Assembly (NCBI GenBank): GCA_018062085.1 | Contig: JAGOSY010000034.1 | Coordinates: forward strand, 1-44,821 | Direction: 5' to 3' | Length of the DNA: 44,821 bases | From: a bacterium | GTDB lineage: Bacteria > Cyanobacteriota > Vampirovibrionia > Obscuribacterales > Obscuribacteraceae | Shown: positions 17,254 to 25,381 of the stretch, piece after piece | How the letters are laid out: every line of letters starts with the position of its first letter | How positions within the stretch are numbered: the first letter of the stretch is position 1 | Translations under genes and position numbers: made by a program | The notes under the pieces: generated by a model | Database searches by the model: none | The model's input: the letters and a program-made list of their open reading frames with translations, nothing else | Told to the model about the DNA's origin: nothing

Positions 17254-17787
17254 CTAACCGAACTTACGTTCGCCACCTTTGTGCTCCCATCCGCCACCAG
17301 GTCCACCCATTGGCCCACCTAGTCGATGGCCGCCCCATCTGTGCATACCGGGGCCGCCATGACCGCGCCCGTGACCGAATTTACTGAACATTTCACGTTG
17401 CTCTGGAGTGAACACAGCTGATGCTGTCAAAGCCATATCAATGCGAGCATTAGACAAATCAGCTTTCAGCGAATTGATTTTGCCTTGCAGCGAGAGCACA
17501 GCTGATTTATCAATTGTAGCTTTCGACATCAGCTGATGTTGTTGACTCATAGCCACTTCTAACTCAGCTTTCTTTTGAGCTGTTGCAAGTTTGTACTGAT
17601 CACGAATAGAGCTGAGTTTGTCTTTTTGTTCAGTACTCAATTTCAGCTTTTCATGCATCGAACCTGGCGCACAGACTTTAACAGCTGTTTGAGCGCGTGC
17701 ACCAACAGTAGAAGCGGAATCATCTGCAATGGCTGGGAGAGCACAAAAAAGCAAACCGGATAATGCGAGGGGGGTAAATTTGTTCAT
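17254..17787 (-). CDS. Spy/CpxP-like periplasmic LTxxQ protein
   Basis: A 177-residue protein with a signal peptide (residues 1-21, cleavage after AIA) and AAGGAGCC before the ATG. Two LTxxQ-type motifs, LSTEQ and FTPEQ, frame an amphipathic helical hairpin (residues about 45-130), the hallmark of the Spy/CpxP family of periplasmic chaperones and stress or metal sensors. The C-terminal 45 residues are Gly/His-rich (GHGRGHGGPGMHRWGGHRLG) and could bind transition metals. It is the first gene of a minus-strand pair and is divergent from a MarR regulator, a likely controller. Confidence 0.82.
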   Translation of the reverse strand: MNKFTPLALSGLLFCALPAIADDSASTVGARAQTAVKVCAPGSMHEKLKLSTEQKDKLSSIRDQYKLATAQKKAELEVAMSQQHQLMSKATIDKSAVLSLQGKINSLKADLSNARIDMALTASAVFTPEQREMFSKFGHGRGHGGPGMHRWGGHRLGGPMGGPGGGWEHKGGERKFG

Positions 17788-17939
17788 AACTTGGCTCCTT
17801 CAAAGCACTTGTTTCCTTCATGCATCAATAGACGCAGGTGCCCAGGTAATGATTCCACATTTAGATAAAACCAATCTCACAATCAACAAGAATTGCCCAC
17901 CTACCTATATATTGGATTTGCATTAGTTTGTGCCACTGA

Positions 17940-17959
17940 TTAGTTGCTTAACTGACTAA
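17940..17959. promoter_or_regulatory. Candidate MarR operator
   Basis: TTAGTTGCTTAACTGACTAA is an imperfect inverted repeat (7 of 10 positions symmetric, outer arms TTAGT/ACTAA). It lies in the divergent region between the Spy-like gene and the MarR gene, which is where MarR dimers usually bind. Assignment is by position and symmetry only. Confidence 0.4.
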
Positions 17960-18051
17960 TAGTTCTACTGACCTATTGCCTTGCAGGTCACTCACCTTGG
18001 CCAATTCTTGAATCACCGTTTTATTCGTCTGAAAACCGCCCGGAGACCGCC

Positions 18052-18522
18052 ATGACCACTGATAACGACGCTCCGATTCCAGATAACCTCAAAAACAATC
18101 TAGGTTTTCTCTTGAACAAGGCCGCCCGCATCATGCGCGACGAAGTGGCAGAAGGCTTGAAGCCACTCTCTCTATCATTTCAAGAGTATGTAATTCTGCG
18201 CATGATTGAAAATCACGCCAGTGAAACTCAGCAAGAGCTAGCCATGCGTAACGGTATTGACCGCACATCAATGGTAGATATCGTTGACAGATTAGAAGAG
18301 CGCGAACTGTTAGTGCGCCACAAAGACGAGCATGACCGGCGCAAATATCAACTATTGATTACACCAAAAGGTCGCAAAACCCTGACACACGCTAAGCGTA
18401 TTACCGAGAAAGTGCAGAAAAAGTTGCTACAACCATTAAGTGAAATTGAACTGCAGACAACTAAACAAGCGCTATCGAAGCTGATTATGGCTCAACTTTC
18501 CAGGAGAAATAGACAGCCCTGA
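18052..18522 (+). CDS. MarR-family transcriptional regulator
   Basis: A 156-residue protein with an ATG preceded by GGAG. The winged helix-turn-helix spans about residues 45-115: ETQQELAMRNGIDRTSMVDI is the recognition region and DRLEERELLVRHKDEHDRR is the wing with its typical D-x-R-R tip. Flanking N- and C-terminal helices form the dimer interface. MarR proteins repress divergent or own promoters and respond to small ligands or oxidants. The divergent neighbour is the Spy-like envelope gene and an inverted repeat lies between them. Confidence 0.9.
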   Translation: MTTDNDAPIPDNLKNNLGFLLNKAARIMRDEVAEGLKPLSLSFQEYVILRMIENHASETQQELAMRNGIDRTSMVDIVDRLEERELLVRHKDEHDRRKYQLLITPKGRKTLTHAKRITEKVQKKLLQPLSEIELQTTKQALSKLIMAQLSRRNRQP

Positions 18523-18675
18523 CCATGACAGGCAATTGGAAACCCGGCAACACCGAAAAACAGGCCAGTTCGGTTGTATTATTGTAGTCCTCGGCCGGAA
18601 ACAGCTCTCTGATTTATCCGATTGAGCGGCGCGAAAGTTCAGCTCCGGTCGCTGTTTATTAACAAGCTAACTCAT

Positions 18676-19331
18676 ATGACAAACTATGGTTACATTGACG
18701 AATCAGGCACAAAAGATGACCAAGAAGTAATGACTGTGGCGTTAATAATACTTGAGGGCCGCTTCAGAGCTAACAATATCCATAAGCAAGTGCTTGCCTC
18801 AGTCTATCCAAAACACGCCGCCAACAAGCATGACAAGGAACAGAACAGGCCATCTTTGCACTATGCGCACATGAAGAAAGAGCATATGCGTTCATGTGGA
18901 AAAATTCTTGCCAAGAATAATATTGACTGCTTTGCCAGCTGCATCTATCACGACGGGTCAGAAAAGTCACACGCAGACAGGCATAGAATCTACTCTAAGC
19001 TAGTAGCAAACTGCGTATTTCAAGCCATAGAAGTGTTCGACGATCTGATTATCAGTATCGCTCAACAAGGCAACTGGCAAACGTATCGAGTAGACCTAGT
19101 CAACTCTCTTCAACTCCTGATCTCAAATGTTAGTCAGCGCGGGGCCTATAAAAAGCGAAATTTGAGTTTCAATCAGCGGCAAAACCAGGTATCCAACTAG
19201 CTGATTTCTACACTGGCGCAACCAGAGGGCACCTTCTACGATACAAAGATGAATCCCTAAGCGATGCCTACAATTTAATTGCAAAACAGGTACGCGACAT
19301 AAAAATCGAGGCCAGCGATCAATCCAAATAA
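18676..19331 (+). pseudogene. DUF3800 protein, frameshifted at an A5 run
   Basis: The first frame starts at the ATG MTNYGYIDESGTKD, whose YIDESG is the N-terminal signature of DUF3800 (RNase H-like fold with acidic residues, often in mobile or defence contexts). It stops at 19198-19200. The second frame, from about 19153, supplies the family's C-terminal motif in KPGIQLADFYTGATRG and ends at 19331. One extra A in the run at 19150-19154 would fuse the frames. The N-terminus extended to 18622 was rejected because it has no family similarity. A terminator follows directly. It is either a recent mutation or a sequencing error. Confidence 0.75.
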
Positions 19332-19335
19332 GCGA

Positions 19336-19372
19336 AAGAGTGAGAATTTCTCCTCACTCTTCCTCAATTTTT
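19336..19372 (+). terminator. Terminator after the DUF3800 gene
   Basis: AAGAGTGAG (19336-19344) pairs perfectly with CTCACTCTT (19353-19361). It is followed by CCTCAATTTTT. It lies five bases after the second-frame stop codon, which supports 19331 as the original gene end. Confidence 0.7.
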
Positions 19373-19475
19373 GTCTGCTTCAATTGGAGCTGAGTAACTA
19401 AATACTCCTTCGCCGCTAAAACGCAGGGGACTCCAACAAAGTCTTACGACACTTTTATTATTACCACAAATCTCA

Positions 19476-19775
19476 TTGCAACGCTATGTCAAATGGTTCC
19501 ATGCACCAGAGAATCAGATCAGCTGCGATGAGGCAATGGCAATCATTCAAAAATGCAACAGCAAAAATAGCGGACAAATTAGGCTGTGGCTCGAAAGTGG
19601 CAATCACAATACTGACAAGGGCTTCTATTTGATCACGAGCAAAAACCAAAAGCGCTACTCCATTACCTGCGATCAAGAAGGTTTCGTGAGCATAGCCAAA
19701 GCTGCTCAATCAAAAAAAATTCCAATTGATGGAAAATCAGTGTGTCTTTTAGAGCCAAATGCGCCAGGCAGCTAA
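19476..19775 (+). CDS. Hypothetical protein (99 aa), uncertain
   Basis: A frame with a TTG start and plausible soluble-protein composition (QIRLWLESGNHNTDKGF, then SITCDQEGFVSIAKAAQ). No family is recognised and there is no good ribosome-binding site. It may be a fragment of a longer gene, because the frame is open somewhat upstream without a start. It sits in an accessory-looking segment after the broken DUF3800 gene. Confidence 0.4.
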   Translation: MQRYVKWFHAPENQISCDEAMAIIQKCNSKNSGQIRLWLESGNHNTDKGFYLITSKNQKRYSITCDQEGFVSIAKAAQSKKIPIDGKSVCLLEPNAPGS

Positions 19776-20446
19776 AACCACCTGCAATAAGCCGGTGGCA
19801 TGCTCGTCACAACAACCAGTGACGCCAAGACCAGCACAACCACAGCGAAGTAAGTTCGAGAATTCTGCCAAGTTCCAATATCTAAAGGAACTATAAATTG
19901 ACTACAACTCATAAAAGTTCCAAAGCTCAAAACCCGTGTCCTGCATACCTTCCGGAATTACCAAGAGGATATAGAATCGTACGCTAGCTCGCGCGCGCCC
20001 GCTAGCGTCAAGAGGCTAGAACACTGATTTAAGCTTGTCTTAATCAGTTCGGCGAGCGCGAAAAAGGAAAACTTGGCGCAATTGCCACGGAAGTCATACC
20101 GCTGAAAACACAGTGACAGAGCGAGTTTGCGCAACTGCGCACCAGAGGCCAACAAAATTAAAATATACTTTCGCACCACGAATTATATGCAAACATTACG
20201 TAACGGGCACCAGGGCTTTGATTTGAAACACGGGCTGCAATTTTCATAGGGTGATGTAGCTCTTTTTCCTTAACTTCTTCCGGACCTCCAACCAAACCCT
20301 TCAAACCATCAAGTAACCAACATTCAATCGATATTTTCATCCCTTCATCGGCGGTGACAATTGACTACGTGCGCATCTCCCCTCGCGCTAACGTGCATCA
20401 ATCATCCCCCTGATGACCCTCAACCAGTAAAGGTAAATACTCACGA
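19776..20446. other. Gene-poor stretch with a hairpin
   Basis: No convincing gene. Two short minus-strand frames (19958-20179 and 20158-20340) lack family signatures and ribosome-binding sites at a normal distance. The most notable element is ACGCTAGC (19981-19988) with its exact complement GCTAGCGT (20001-20008) around a CG-rich 12-base loop. It may be decayed accessory DNA. Confidence 0.45.
19981..20008. repeat. Inverted repeat with alternating CG loop
   Basis: Perfect 8-base arms ACGCTAGC/GCTAGCGT flank TCGCGCGCGCCC. The loop contains an alternating CG run. No T-tract follows on either strand, so it is not a standard terminator. Confidence 0.6.
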
Positions 20447-20662
20447 ATGACAAATCACGCACTGATCGACTTGGATTACACCAAGCCGCCGACAACCCTG
20501 TGTGGGCATAGCCTGATCGGCCCCGACACCGGTACTTGTCCATGCTGCAGGAAATACAAGCAGATCATGTTCAACGGCCAATGTACCTCCTGCAACACGC
20601 AAAAAGGTCTCAACCCTTTGGGCTATTGCCCAAGAGCTGACGACAAACCTGAGGAAGAATAA
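20447..20662 (+). CDS. Small zinc-ribbon-like protein (71 aa)
   Basis: A 71-residue protein with six Cys: one at position 19 (LCGHSL), CPCC at 31-34, and CTSC about residues 46-49, plus one near GYCPRA. Paired CxxC knuckles suggest a structural zinc site. It is followed after only three bases by the 211-residue gene, so the two form an operon. Codon use is rich in C-ending codons, unlike the surrounding gene-poor DNA. No family assignment; a nucleic-acid or partner-binding ribbon is inferred from the Cys spacing. Confidence 0.7.
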   Translation: MTNHALIDLDYTKPPTTLCGHSLIGPDTGTCPCCRKYKQIMFNGQCTSCNTQKGLNPLGYCPRADDKPEEE

Positions 20663-20665
20663 ACC

Positions 20666-21301
20666 ATGTATACCAGCGACCAATCCTACCCAGGGACAAA
20701 CGCTGCACCCGTACAACTGACGCGCTTGAAAAAGCGGTTGGTCAACTTGCAATCTCTGCTCAACGGGCTGGAAAAGCAAGTGGGAACGGCCAACAGCGAA
20801 GCAGCCACTGCTCTCGTCAGCCGTGCTCGCGCCAACTCCGTCACCGCCACCAACCTGTCGGCTGCGGCTGATGTGGTGGTCAACCAATCGGCTCTCGAAG
20901 CACTGCGCTGTGAGTCGATCAAGCTCGAAGTTACCGTCGTTTCTTTCGAAGATGTCGCCGCACTGAGCCCGCTCAAGGCTCACGCTGGCCCCATCCCGGA
21001 AGTGAACAAAGACGAACCTTTGATCGACTTCTCGGCCAAGCCCGGCTGCACAACCTGCGCTGCCCCCGACCCGAACAAGTGGTTCGAGCAGCTCAAGACC
21101 GGCACACCGCAAGCGACCACACCAGCGAGCTGCGAAGCGCCGCGAGTCGTTGTCGAACTGCCCATCGACTTGAATAGCAAGGTCACTCGCGCCGACGAGC
21201 TGATCAAGTTCTCCGAGTTCGCCATTGCTCAGGCCGAAGGTCAACTGCGTCAAGCACGCATGGCCCTTTGCCACGGCGACGGCGGCTCCTGCAGCATCTA
21301 G
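20666..21301 (+). CDS. Hypothetical protein with N-terminal helical coil and Cys motifs
   Basis: A 211-residue protein whose ATG follows GAGGAAG at a good distance. Residues about 18-60 form an amphipathic helix (LKKRLVNLQSLLNGLEKQV), a likely coiled coil. The middle is Pro/Ala-rich with CTTCAAPDP, and the C-terminus has a second helix (ADELIKFSEFAIAQAEGQLR) ending in CHGDGGSCSI. There is no signal peptide or membrane segment. It is the second gene of a two-gene unit with the zinc-ribbon-like protein and is followed by a strong terminator. No known family was recognised. Confidence 0.7.
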   Translation: MYTSDQSYPGTNAAPVQLTRLKKRLVNLQSLLNGLEKQVGTANSEAATALVSRARANSVTATNLSAAADVVVNQSALEALRCESIKLEVTVVSFEDVAALSPLKAHAGPIPEVNKDEPLIDFSAKPGCTTCAAPDPNKWFEQLKTGTPQATTPASCEAPRVVVELPIDLNSKVTRADELIKFSEFAIAQAEGQLRQARMALCHGDGGSCSI

Positions 21302-21402
21302 AAGTTCACGCTCTGCTTGAGCTGAACTGAAATGAACTGATTCTGCAGAAAAACGGCACTCTAGTTTAAAAGCAAGAAAAACTGGCCTAGAGATCAACTT
21401 TG

Positions 21403-21461
21403 AAAGAGGCGCAGCCTGGGTTCTTCCTTCACAGGGAGGACTTGGACTGCGCCTCTTTTTT
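21403..21461 (+). terminator. Strong terminator after the small-protein operon
   Basis: AAAGAGGCGCAG (21403-21414) pairs perfectly with CTGCGCCTCTTT (21447-21458) and is followed by a T tract. The 32-base loop can itself form a small TCTTCC/GGGAGGA hairpin, so a branched structure is possible. Confidence 0.85.
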
Positions 21462-21531
21462 CATTCGGATGGAGCGCCAACCATCAAGGATAAACACACA
21501 AATTAACCACCATCAAGGGGTCTTACAGCTT

Positions 21532-21714
21532 ATGACCAGCAACACCAACGAAATAAATTCCGCAAAGGAAACCGAAGAGCGACAGAGTTCTTCTCCTGAA
21601 ACCACCACGGCAACACCCTCTCCTCTCTTCGTCGAGAGCGCAAAGTCTTCACCGGCGCCACGCGCACGCAAGACTTTCGCTCATCGCGTCGAGGCCGAAA
21701 GGGCGCTCTGGTAA
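21532..21714 (+). CDS. Possible small Ser/Thr-rich protein (60 aa)
   Basis: The frame from the ATG at 21532, with AAGGGG eleven bases upstream, encodes a polar peptide starting MTSNTNEINSAKETEERQ and ending in a basic segment (PRARKTFAHRVEAERALW). The composition is low complexity and no family is recognised. It is placed between a terminator and a hairpin, so it could be an independent small gene or chance. Confidence 0.35.
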   Translation: MTSNTNEINSAKETEERQSSSPETTTATPSPLFVESAKSSPAPRARKTFAHRVEAERALW

Positions 21715-21741
21715 GCAGGTAAGCACCGCACTGTTTGAGTT

Positions 21742-21766
21742 CGTCAATCACTTGTGGTGATTGACG
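21742..21766. repeat. Hairpin downstream of the 60-aa frame
   Basis: CGTCAATCAC (21742-21751) and GTGATTGACG (21757-21766) form a perfect 10-base stem with a TTGTG loop. No T tract follows on the plus strand. Confidence 0.6.
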
Positions 21767-21801
21767 CCTCTTACAGGGCTTCAACCCATCAACATCCCAA
21801 C

Positions 21802-21839
21802 ATACCTAGGGTGTCACTTCACTGTGGCATCCTAGGTAT
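21802..21839. repeat. 16-bp hairpin upstream of hisS
   Basis: ATACCTAGGGTGTCAC pairs with GTGGCATCCTAGGTAT (14 Watson-Crick pairs plus two G-U on the plus strand) around TTCACT. The T-poor sequence TTCTCGCTTTCTTC follows, so it is at best a weak terminator. It could be a leader structure or protein-binding site about 160 bases before hisS. T-box features (specifier loop, TGGN bulge) were not found. Confidence 0.65.
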
Positions 21840-22000
21840 TCTCGCTTTCTTCAAAAAAAACCTACATACTAATTATTATAGTATAAATATAGCCGCCTTT
21901 TGCAGTATTCTTGTATGCGATCACAGGGCACAGCTCCTTTAGAGCTTGCCTCATAGTCGCGACCCAAAAGCCCCAAGCCCTAGCCCTAAGAAGGAACCAC

Positions 22001-23302
22001 ATGGCCACCGACACTCAAATTAGCTCAGCCCCACTTAGTGGCATGCGCGACTTCGCCCCGGCTGAAGTACGCCTACGCGATTGGGCCACGCAAATCATCA
22101 CCGCTACTTATGAGCGCTTTGGCTTTACCAAGATTGAAACACCTTGCCTAGAAAACATCCAACTGCTGAAGCGCGGTGAGGGCGGGGAGAATCTGCAACT
22201 AATTTTTGAAGTACTAAAACGCGGCGAGAAGCTCGAAAAAGCACTGAGTCAGGCCCATTCGGAAAATAGCAAAGCCGACCGCGCACAATTAACAGACATG
22301 GGCTTGCGCTTCGACTTGACAGTGCCCCTGGTGCGTTTCTACTCGCACAATCAGAACAACCTGCCTAATCCTTTCAAGTCTATTCAAATCGGCTCCGTAT
22401 GGCGGGCAGAGAGTGCTCAGCAAGGGCGCTTTAGACAGTTTACTCAATGCGACATTGATATTTTTGGCGTCAAAAACGAAATCGCTGAAATCGAACTCTT
22501 ACAAGCAACCTCTGAAGCATTAGTCAAGCTTGGCTTTGATGGCTTCTCTATTATGATTAACGATCGCCGCATGCTCTCTGGCATTGCCAAGCACTGCGGT
22601 TTTGCTGAAGACCGTTTTGACAGCGTCTTTATTGCCCTAGACAAACTAGATAAAGTCGGCCTTGATGGCGTCGTCAAAGAACTCACCAAAGACGGACATC
22701 CAGAAAGCGCTATCACAGCCCTCTATCAACTCTTACTGGAACTAGCCAAAGAAGACGACCAGCTCAACTTCTTGGCGGAGAAAATCAGTGCTGAAGAAGA
22801 AGTTGTGAAGCTACTCAAGAACATAGTTTCAGTGGTTTCAAAAACTGCCAACGATAAATTCAAAGTGCAATTTGAACCATCCCTGGTGCGCGGCATGGGT
22901 TATTACACTGGGCCGATTTTTGAAATTAGGTATCCTGGCTACAACTATTCAATCGCTGGCGGTGGGCGTTACGACAAAATGGTTGGCAAAGTGTCAGGGC
23001 GCGATGTTCCTGCTTGCGGATTTTCTATCGGCTTTGAACGCATCATTGGTATTCTCAGCGACAAACAATTTGTGCCACCATCCACGGTGGAGCGCCTTGC
23101 TCTAATTTTCGATAGCGGCAGAGACGATTTGGCCATGGTAGCTGAAGCTGCCACTATTTTGCGCGAGAAATACTCAGTGATTACTCAAGCGAAAAAGAAA
23201 GACGTCAAAAAGCAAATCGACAGCCTACCTGCTCAACAAATTAGCAAAATGTGCATGTTTAGAGGCGACGTCAATAACCTTGAAGTCAAAGATCTAACTT
23301 AA
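22001..23302 (+). CDS. hisS: Histidine--tRNA ligase
   Basis: A 433-residue class II synthetase that charges tRNA-His in the cytosol. The ATG at 22001 follows AAGGAA; the longer upstream frame was rejected. Motif 1 region begins LSGMRDFAPAE. Motif 2 is in VWRAESAQQGRFRQFTQCDI, with the arginine pair. The histidine-specific loops are LVRGMGYYTGPIFE and AGGGRYDKMVG, and motif 3 is in GFSIGFERI. The C-terminal 90 residues are the anticodon-binding domain. The QCDIDIFG after motif 2 resembles the subgroup shared with some bacteria, archaea and eukaryotes. Length is normal for the family. Confidence 0.95.
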   Translation: MATDTQISSAPLSGMRDFAPAEVRLRDWATQIITATYERFGFTKIETPCLENIQLLKRGEGGENLQLIFEVLKRGEKLEKALSQAHSENSKADRAQLTDMGLRFDLTVPLVRFYSHNQNNLPNPFKSIQIGSVWRAESAQQGRFRQFTQCDIDIFGVKNEIAEIELLQATSEALVKLGFDGFSIMINDRRMLSGIAKHCGFAEDRFDSVFIALDKLDKVGLDGVVKELTKDGHPESAITALYQLLLELAKEDDQLNFLAEKISAEEEVVKLLKNIVSVVSKTANDKFKVQFEPSLVRGMGYYTGPIFEIRYPGYNYSIAGGGRYDKMVGKVSGRDVPACGFSIGFERIIGILSDKQFVPPSTVERLALIFDSGRDDLAMVAEAATILREKYSVITQAKKKDVKKQIDSLPAQQISKMCMFRGDVNNLEVKDLT

Positions 23303-23314
23303 GCTCTTCTCGCT

Positions 23315-25168
23315 CTAACCAGTGTAGACGAAGAACTTGTCTTTGTTGGGCTGGTAGCGACCGTTGTTTTTGCTGAATTGAGTGACGTGATCACTGGCTT
23401 CCATAACGCGGCCGTTCTGCATTGCCAAAGTAGCGACGTGACCACCGGTAGCAGTATTGCCCACTGAAGGGTCCCAAGTTCTCGTGACAGCCACAGCTTT
23501 ACCACCGCGCATGGCTTCTTGAGCTGTCTGCCAATCAACTTGTTGGAACTTATCGCTGCGCTGGAAGGCTCTGGTCATCTGCACACCATCACCTGAACCC
23601 ACAAGCTCAGGAGCAATATTGGCCCAAGCAATTTGGAATTCTCTAGCGCACCATCCCTGCGTACCAACTCGATTGGCATGACTAAAGGCGCGATTGACGA
23701 TTTTAGCGTCCATCGAAGTGCCATCTAGACTTACTTTGTAGTCGAGGCGGTCGTTCTCACCCATACCATGACGAGCACCAGACAACTGAGCCAAGCGGTC
23801 TGCCGCACGCATGTACTCTTGATTGCCTTTGTCGCTAAGGTCTGTTTGTGTAAATTGGTCTGGTCCTTTGCCCAAGTGGAATGCCAAAGCTGTTTTACCA
23901 GCGCTATCTCCACCAGCCTTGTTGTACTTCTCGACCATAGCCATGGCCATTTCTTCTTGCATCTCTTTAGGCAGATTGGCTTTTACATCTGCTGCAGTAA
24001 CGCCCTCTGGTTGGCCTTCCTTATGGCCTTCCTTCATTCCCTTAGCGAATTTGAGGAACTTGCCAACCGCTTCTTTATCGAAAGAACCATCTTTCTTCTT
24101 GAACTTCATGAACGACTTAGGCAATTTGCCGTTTTTATCGAGCTTGCTGAGCATGGCGATGAAACCATCTTCGTCCATCTCGTCTAAATTAAAGCCACCC
24201 AAATCATAGAAGTAGTCACGCATGACCGGATAGTTCATGCCATAACGGCCGACTTCATAGTTATTGTTGCGAACACGCACAGTTTCGTATGGAGCCGCTT
24301 TGTCAGGATTGAACATCCCTGCAACAGCATTTTTTGTATCTTGAACTTTGTCTGTTTCACCAGGTAAAGTTGGCACATCACGTGGTGGGAACTGGCGCTC
24401 AACGTCTCCGCGAGACATGCTGCCTGACGAACCTGGGGTCATACGGCTCATGTTGGACATGGCCCGTTGGCTCTCTGGCGAGAAGTCTCTTCTTGAATCA
24501 GCGATGCTCGGCTCGACACCGGGGTCGCCATTGGTAGCTAGCTTTTTCACCAAGTTTTCGGATATCAAGCCGAATTCGTCGTTAAGCTTGAGACCGGTCT
24601 GAGCCACAGTTGGGTCAGCACCAAGACGCTCATAGGCATAGCTGACGACTTTATCGATAGAGTTTTTCTGGGCAGCGTTAGGGTCGGAAGTATCGCCAGG
24701 TGCACGCTCAACTTGTACTACAACGTTTTTGCGCTGCAATGCTTCAAAATCTCCGGTGGCTTCAATCGTGCCATCCTTCTTAATGATGAAATCGGGAACT
24801 TTGGTTGGGTCATTGGCCGCAGCGTCTGCGTATGTGACTGTCACTCCGGCCTGGGCACCAGGCTTAGCTACCTCAGGAGTGGGGCTGGGAGCCTCAGAAC
24901 GACGAATCGAACCATCTTGAATCAACTGACTAACAGACTTAGATTTATCAAAGGGTGCAGCATCAGTGGCTGCTGGGGCAGCGGCAGTGTTAGCGCTGAC
25001 AATCTGTAGGTCTCCAGGGCCAGACACTGGTACCGACATAGCTGTACGCAAGGGATAGGCTTCTCCTACCATCTTGACGCCCACATCATGACTTAACTGC
25101 GCAACAGAGCCTGTATCGGAGGTTTTCCCGACTTTAACATCTGATACCCGTCCATCTCCAGCTACCAT
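23315..25168 (-). CDS. Signal-less protein with C-terminal papain-like (NlpC/P60-like) domain
   Basis: A 617-residue protein whose ATG is preceded by GGGGAG. There is no signal peptide; the first 270 residues are Ala/Pro/Asp-rich and probably flexible. A charged helical region (about 320-450) contains an EF-hand-like DKNGKLPKSFMKFKKKDG stretch with Asp, Asn and Asp spacing. The C-terminal 120 residues hold GWCAREFQIAW with Cys507 and GGHVATLAMQ with His577, then MEASDH. This Cys/His order and spacing fits papain-like NlpC/P60 or CHAP peptidoglycan amidases. It ends convergently 12 bases from hisS. A wall-acting effector is inferred; cytosolic self-targeting is unlikely without export. Confidence 0.78.
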   Translation of the reverse strand: MVAGDGRVSDVKVGKTSDTGSVAQLSHDVGVKMVGEAYPLRTAMSVPVSGPGDLQIVSANTAAAPAATDAAPFDKSKSVSQLIQDGSIRRSEAPSPTPEVAKPGAQAGVTVTYADAAANDPTKVPDFIIKKDGTIEATGDFEALQRKNVVVQVERAPGDTSDPNAAQKNSIDKVVSYAYERLGADPTVAQTGLKLNDEFGLISENLVKKLATNGDPGVEPSIADSRRDFSPESQRAMSNMSRMTPGSSGSMSRGDVERQFPPRDVPTLPGETDKVQDTKNAVAGMFNPDKAAPYETVRVRNNNYEVGRYGMNYPVMRDYFYDLGGFNLDEMDEDGFIAMLSKLDKNGKLPKSFMKFKKKDGSFDKEAVGKFLKFAKGMKEGHKEGQPEGVTAADVKANLPKEMQEEMAMAMVEKYNKAGGDSAGKTALAFHLGKGPDQFTQTDLSDKGNQEYMRAADRLAQLSGARHGMGENDRLDYKVSLDGTSMDAKIVNRAFSHANRVGTQGWCAREFQIAWANIAPELVGSGDGVQMTRAFQRSDKFQQVDWQTAQEAMRGGKAVAVTRTWDPSVGNTATGGHVATLAMQNGRVMEASDHVTQFSKNNGRYQPNKDKFFVYTG

Positions 25169-25228
25169 TCTTAGCTCCCCACATGTCGATTCAAACCGAA
25201 GTCTATGTCAATCTAACCCCATTGTTAA

Positions 25229-25268
25229 TACGTGCATTTACGTATTTGTACGCACTTTTACGCCCTAT
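25229..25268. promoter_or_regulatory. Four TACG elements at exact 10-bp spacing
   Basis: TACG begins at 25229, 25239, 25249 and 25259, mostly as TACGnnnnTT. It lies in the divergent region between the papain-like gene (starts 25168) and mqnC (starts 25382). One helical turn between units would present all four on one face of the DNA, as in direct-repeat operators. The binding protein is unknown. Confidence 0.5.
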
Positions 25269-25381
25269 TCCCAAATTTTCGATTAAATCTGCCGCAATCT
25301 GCGACAATTTTGCCAATAAGCATCAAGCTTTCGGGGCAAGCGAAACGACAAAAGATTCCCCGAGCACACCGACAAAAAACC

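Noticed and set aside
19958..20340. Two overlapping minus-strand short frames as genes
   Set aside because: No family, poor ribosome-binding sites and a hairpin within the region.
21802..21839. T-box leader for hisS
   Set aside because: The hairpin has no TGGN bulge, specifier loop or antiterminator partner.
25232..25381. N-terminal extension of mqnC
   Set aside because: Similarity to the family begins at the ATG at 25382, and the extension covers the phased TACG promoter elements.
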